The notes under the pieces are model-generated. The model saw only the letters and a list, made by a program, of their open reading frames with translations, was not told the DNA's origin and did no database searches. From positions 971,653-1,035,652 of the forward strand of contig RPFO01000156.1 of the NCBI GenBank assembly GCA_009746045.1: a stretch of 64,000 bases of DNA, given 5' to 3'. This stretch comes from Mesostigma viride (Eukaryota > Streptophyta > Mesostigmatophyceae > Mesostigmatales > Mesostigmataceae). Numbering within the stretch: the first letter of the stretch is position 1; every line of letters begins with the position of its first letter. Shown here piece after piece: positions 60,416-64,000 of the stretch. The position numbers were made by a program, and so were the translations under genes.

Positions 60416-61050
60416 AATGTATTGTTTGGCATGGTTGGTGGCCATATTAGGAGGTAGTATGCCCACTCCTACTCCCTTGGTTGCTTTTTACCAACGGTAC
60501 CCCTATGGGCTGTACTGGGTGTAACTGCTGGTATACCCACCCAAATGATGACCCCAATGGCTCAAACTGTTCAGCAACTAATTGTTTATCATCCCTGAAG
60601 TGGTAGGTGCCTAGGTCTTATAACATAATTCAAAATGCACATTCTACCAAAAATGAAAACGCGCGTCTTGACCCCCCTGACTTTGACGGCAGTTAAACAT
60701 GGCCTACCCTGCATATATGTGAGGTTGTGATATACCAACCCGAAGGGCAACTCATGAACATGCTTGGCCCCCAAGGACAGCCATTGGATATGGGTAGGTT
60801 GGATGGCATCTGGTTTGCAAAATTGTGAAGATCCAGCCGATTTATCGGCAGGATCTCAGACCATTTAGGGGTTAAAATGACAAAAATGTACCTTTATTGC
60901 TAGCAAATGTCACCAAGATGACGTCCGATCGATACGAGGTCTATTTTGGTTGCAAACATCATGCATGGCAATTTTCAGCATAAAAAGACAAACTTCGGTA
61001 CGAAGTACATTTTGCGTGCTGGAGTACATTCCTAATGGCTGCATGGTAGG
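60416..61050. other. No recognisable gene
   Basis: Contains the right copy of the 18-bp inverted repeat (60,857-60,874). No domain or long repeat seen. Confidence 0.4.
60857..60874 (-). repeat. 18-bp inverted repeat, right
   Basis: Perfect complement of 57,225-57,242. The pair brackets 3.65 kb that includes DIRS-2. Confidence 0.7.
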
Positions 61051-61054
61051 GACC

Positions 61055-62025
61055 TTAGTGTATTGTTCTTGCGTCAAGAGCCGGCCAAGCGCGACGCATT
61101 GCGGCTGAGTTCCAGAGGAAGATAAACCGCCTCACCACGGCTGCTTTGGTGTACTCGTGCCGCACTTTGAAAACCGTCTCGTTTCGGATAGTCCAGATCG
61201 CATATAGCATATTAGTGCGTAGCCATACCCAGGCCAGTTGACTGGCGGACAACTCTTCCCCTGGGGTCCCCACAATACCGAAGATGATACATCGCACTGA
61301 TAGCGCTAATGTGGAATGTGGTAGCGCGGTCCATGCGGACCATACGTTAAACAACCATTGCCACACCCCGCTCACTTGGCAGTAGAGAAAGCGATGCTCA
61401 ATTGTTTCCGAGGGGAAGGTGCACAGGCATGTCGCATGGTGGTGAAACCGACTGGTGAGGGTCGCGTTTACCCCAATTGCCCTGTGCAGTAAAAGATGTT
61501 GAATGTCAGTCGCTCTGCGGTCCACCAAAGGGTGATCGACTGCCAGGGTGATAAGTTTAATCCAACTGTAACCAGGCCATTGAAAGCCCATCGTGGGCGG
61601 CCAGGGTGGAGCTTATGGTTCTCGTGCAGTAAAATGTCATAACCCCATTCTGCCGTGTACTCGTAAAGACATTTGCTGATCCTAGACATCCCCTTGTTCA
61701 GGGTCCAGCCAAATTCCAGGGGGTCCAATGGTAAAGTATCCAACCTTGTATTGCCTACTATACATGTAACCAAGTGATGGCCTCCGCCGGGGTCGTGGGG
61801 TCCGGCTGGAACATGCAGGACCTTGATATTAACCACGGGACCATCCGGATACGGTGACATTGGTGGGCTGGAAGACATACACATAATGTCGCCAACTGAT
61901 TGAGGCAACCATTGTGGCCTGGAAGGGTGTCGGCCACTTGGACTTGAATTCCCGCCGGATGTAACACTCCCCGGACCAGACCTTTGCATGTGGGTGTGAT
62001 CCCGTCTGGGTAAAAACTGATCCAA
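61055..62025 (-). pseudogene. LINE-2 ORF2 C-terminal region with zf-RVT-like domain
   Basis: Frames 61,468-62,025 and 61,055-61,591 overlap. The latter holds IQHLLLHRAIGVNATL, then CLCTF...ETIEHRFLYCQVSGVWQW, the Cys/His pattern and Trp ending usual for the zf-RVT domain, and a helical tail (LRTNMLYAIWTIRNETVFK) to a stop at 61,055. The two frames show one shift. It would follow RT in an L1-type ORF2. Confidence 0.7.
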
Positions 62026-62043
62026 TCACCCGGTTGGAGGGCC

Positions 62044-62856
62044 TTAATTGCGTGGGGCCATCATCAGAGCATGCCATGTAGCTGGGATGGCTTGGATGAG
62101 GGTGTTCCAAGCGTGTAGCGATGGCATGTATTGCACCCAAGCATTACTGACTTCAGTATATGCCAGTAACCGATATCTGTCCCCCTGCCAGGCGTAGAGA
62201 TCAAGCACTCTCAGAATAGGGGGTGATGCGCACAGGAAGCCAGCATAAGGGTTGTGCCTGGCATGTAACGTGCCCAAGGGCTTGCACGCATTGTCTAGAA
62301 TCAAATCATTGAAATTAAGGATCTGTTGTGCAACCTCCTCACGAGTGGTGGGAAAAACGAGGCGCCCAGGTTTGAGCTTGTTATAACCTAACCATATAGG
62401 CGCGACCAGTACCATGGGAGCCCCTAAGTTGTATGATATCAGTGTGCAGCCAAGTACTCCAGCGTCAAGGTGCCATGATGTGCCGTTAGCATGGGTGTAA
62501 ATAGCTGAGAGGGACTCTTTTGCCAACATGCAGCCAGGGTGCGTATTCACTACCATGTACACGTTGATCACTTGTTTAGCATACATCAACCACAATCGCC
62601 ATTGTATGTTTTGTAGCCCTAGACCACCATGCAACCATGACATAAAGGACATATCCCGGCTGATCCAGCCATGTACCGTGTGAGATATCAAACCTTTCTG
62701 TTTCCAAACAAAATTGCTGCCTATATGCGTTGGATAAGCTGTATGGTATGATCGTTGGGAGGGTGTGCCAGACAGTAGTATAAAACCTTGGAGAACAAGA
62801 GTTGGTTGACGATCAGTGATTTTCCTCGTAAGCTCATCCGCTGGACGCCACTCCAC
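62044..62856 (-). pseudogene. LINE-2 ORF2 region downstream of RT
   Basis: A 270-residue frame with VLQGFILLSGTPSQRSYHTAYPT and MSFMSWLHGGLGLQNIQWRLWL, the conserved GGLGL stretch between RT and zf-RVT in L1-type ORF2. Upstream pieces (SLRGKSLIVNQLLFSKVLYYC, 62,721-63,008) continue it in another frame. Confidence 0.7.
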
Positions 62857-63137
62857 CGCCCTGCCGTGGGGAGCACTCCTGCAAGTTTGCCCACGTGGTT
62901 GGTTTCGTCATATAAAAACGCATGATGTTCAGCCAAACGTCCCTCTGGCGTGCAGCCAATGGGGCAGTTGTGCAAAAGATGGTGTTCACCTGGTTGGACC
63001 CATGTCATGGCCAGGTCAGAGGGCCGGGGTTATCCGGGATGGGTTGGGTTTGCCGATGTGCAGTCCCGTGGACTTTTGCACATTGCATCGTTGTTGTGAG
63101 GCCACAGAGGACGTGTTGATATTTTCCAAGACAGCAT

Positions 63138-63634
63138 TCACTTCCTGTAGAGAGATGCAAACATTGGTAGTGTCATCCACATATAGGCTATCTGTACAAT
63201 ACCTTTGGCACTACCTGCACGCGGGAAGCCCTGCAGACGAGGGTCGTGCTGGTGGAGCCAAAACAATCCTGCGTGTGCCAATAGGAACGAGATGGGGGAC
63301 ATACAATCTCCTTGTGGGAGGGATCTTGAGCTGTGGCCAAGTGCAGATTTGTGACCGTTTATAAGGACGTACCAGGTTAGCGATTTGATCATTCCCATGA
63401 TGACAGTTAGGATGCGTGGGCCAAACCCTAAGCCGATGATCAATATGTGTCGTAGGTATGCCCATGGCACATGCGGTCAAACGCTTTTTCAAAGTCCCAA
63501 AAGAGGATAAAGCCAGCGATGTCGTCGCGCCATGCCTTCTCTACTATGTCCATTATGACACTTGAGCTCCCAAGAAAACCAGCATTTGATTGAAAACAAT
63601 GAGTAGAGCCCCTGCCAAAGGCAGGTTTAAGTAG
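63138..63634 (-). pseudogene. LINE-2 reverse transcriptase core, frameshifted
   Basis: Reading minus from 63,634: QSNAGFLGSSSVIMDIV, then FILFWDFEKAFDRM (about 63,480-63,530, catalytic Asp), then GFGPRILTVIMGMI and SLPQGDCMSPISFLLAHAG in the frame 63,138-63,470. The box YVDDTT is read near 63,170-63,190 one frame away, where the annotated frame gives YMWMT. All RT boxes remain visible despite two shifts. Confidence 0.7.
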
Positions 63635-64000
63635 TCATCTCGTCTCCCTCGCATGCAGGAGGAGCAAGAGCCCCGCAAGGGTGGGATGGGTGGGAAGAAA
63701 CAATTACGGGTCACAACCCGCCGACCATGCTTATCAAGCCTACCGTCAAAATGGAAAACGGCAAAACCAGAAATATCCTAACGCTGACAATTTAATAATT
63801 CAGCCAGCCAGCTCATCTGTCACACGTCTGAGCTGTCAGGCCATGTGTACTCTTCGAATGCAACCCTAAACACACTACCCAACCAAGCAGCACACCAATC
63901 AATTGGTGAGTGCTGGTTACATCAGATTTTATTACAGCTTTTTGACGCAACTTCCGTCAGCATTCAACACATGGCCGGCCGTTCAAACAAACGGCGCCTG
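63635..64000. other. No recognisable gene at the window end
   Basis: Sequence beyond the LINE-2 RT homology. No continuation of the ORF was readable and no repeat was recognised. The window ends here. Confidence 0.4.

Larger units (their letters stand above)
61055..63634 (-). mobile_element. LINE-2: 5'-truncated, decayed non-LTR retrotransposon
   Basis: A minus-strand remnant with RT motifs at 63,150-63,634, the RT-distal region at 62,044-62,856 and a zinc-finger/RNase-like C-terminus at 61,055-62,025. The endonuclease is absent. Its protein differs from LINE-1 and resembles plant-type L1 elements with a C-terminal zf-RVT domain. Confidence 0.75.

Overview
The window is a eukaryotic, transposon-dominated region with no bacterial features. 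It has hexanucleotide satellites, a DIRS-type tyrosine-recombinase retrotransposon, Copia-type LTR elements, LINEs with an APE-type endonuclease, and CACTA-type DNA transposons. I saw no clean single-copy housekeeping gene. A green alga or a similar protist-grade photosynthetic eukaryote is a reasonable guess from the mix of elements and the simple GC-rich hexamer arrays, but the sequence alone does not settle the lineage.

Layout. 1-2.2 kb: three different hexamer arrays (CCCACG, CCCCTG, GCAAAC). 2.85-3.17 kb: an inverted copy of a promoter-like segment also found at 18.5 kb. 3.2-8.6 kb: an almost intact DIRS-superfamily element with split direct repeats (A1-ORFs-B1-A2-B2), encoding a gag-like protein and a polyprotein RT-RNase H-[2A-like NPGP motif]-tyrosine recombinase with one homopolymer frameshift. 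9.1-11.3 kb: a minus-strand Copia-like remnant (gag plus start of integrase) between 84-bp direct repeats. 11.3-13.1 kb: CAG-rich repeats and a hypothetical minus-strand ORF. 13.1-17.5 kb: a CACTA-type element (copy 1) with a palindromic MITE inside it and a possible transposase C-terminus. 17.5-18.5 kb: G-rich and GTGGCTGC simple repeats.

18.5-57.2 kb is one nested stack that can be unpicked from target-site duplications (TSDs) and broken reading frames. A decayed Cys-rich gene (18,809-19,253, resuming at 55,027) is interrupted by Copia-2 (19,254-55,021, TSD tgaac). The first ORF of Copia-2 is interrupted by CACTA copy 2 (21,015-47,188). That is interrupted by a full-length LINE (24,275-47,026, TSD tcacccgggt). 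The LINE's ORF2 is interrupted by a tandem Copia-1 composite, LTR-unit-LTR-unit-LTR (29,081-46,581, TSD aaact). Pol of Copia-1 unit 2 is interrupted by a foldback element (43,476-44,591, TSD agtac). A second, unrelated-sequence foldback element of the same architecture (50,183-51,231, TSD cagag) sits in Copia-2 pol.

57.2-64 kb: an 18-bp inverted repeat pair brackets a small non-autonomous DIRS-type element (58,461-60,415), followed by a decayed minus-strand LINE (61,055-63,634).

Two threads deserve attention. First, both Copia families share unusual traits: LTRs that begin AGTTA and end TAACT instead of TG...CA, an extra ORF upstream of gag, a retropepsin-like motif placed between integrase and reverse transcriptase, and an HGDD catalytic box. 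Second, three palindromic or foldback elements of otherwise different sequence carry the same AGTTA...TAACT ends with 5-bp TSDs. This suggests they are mobilised by the Copia integrase. Two of them also carry tRNA 3'-half-like segments next to a palindrome.
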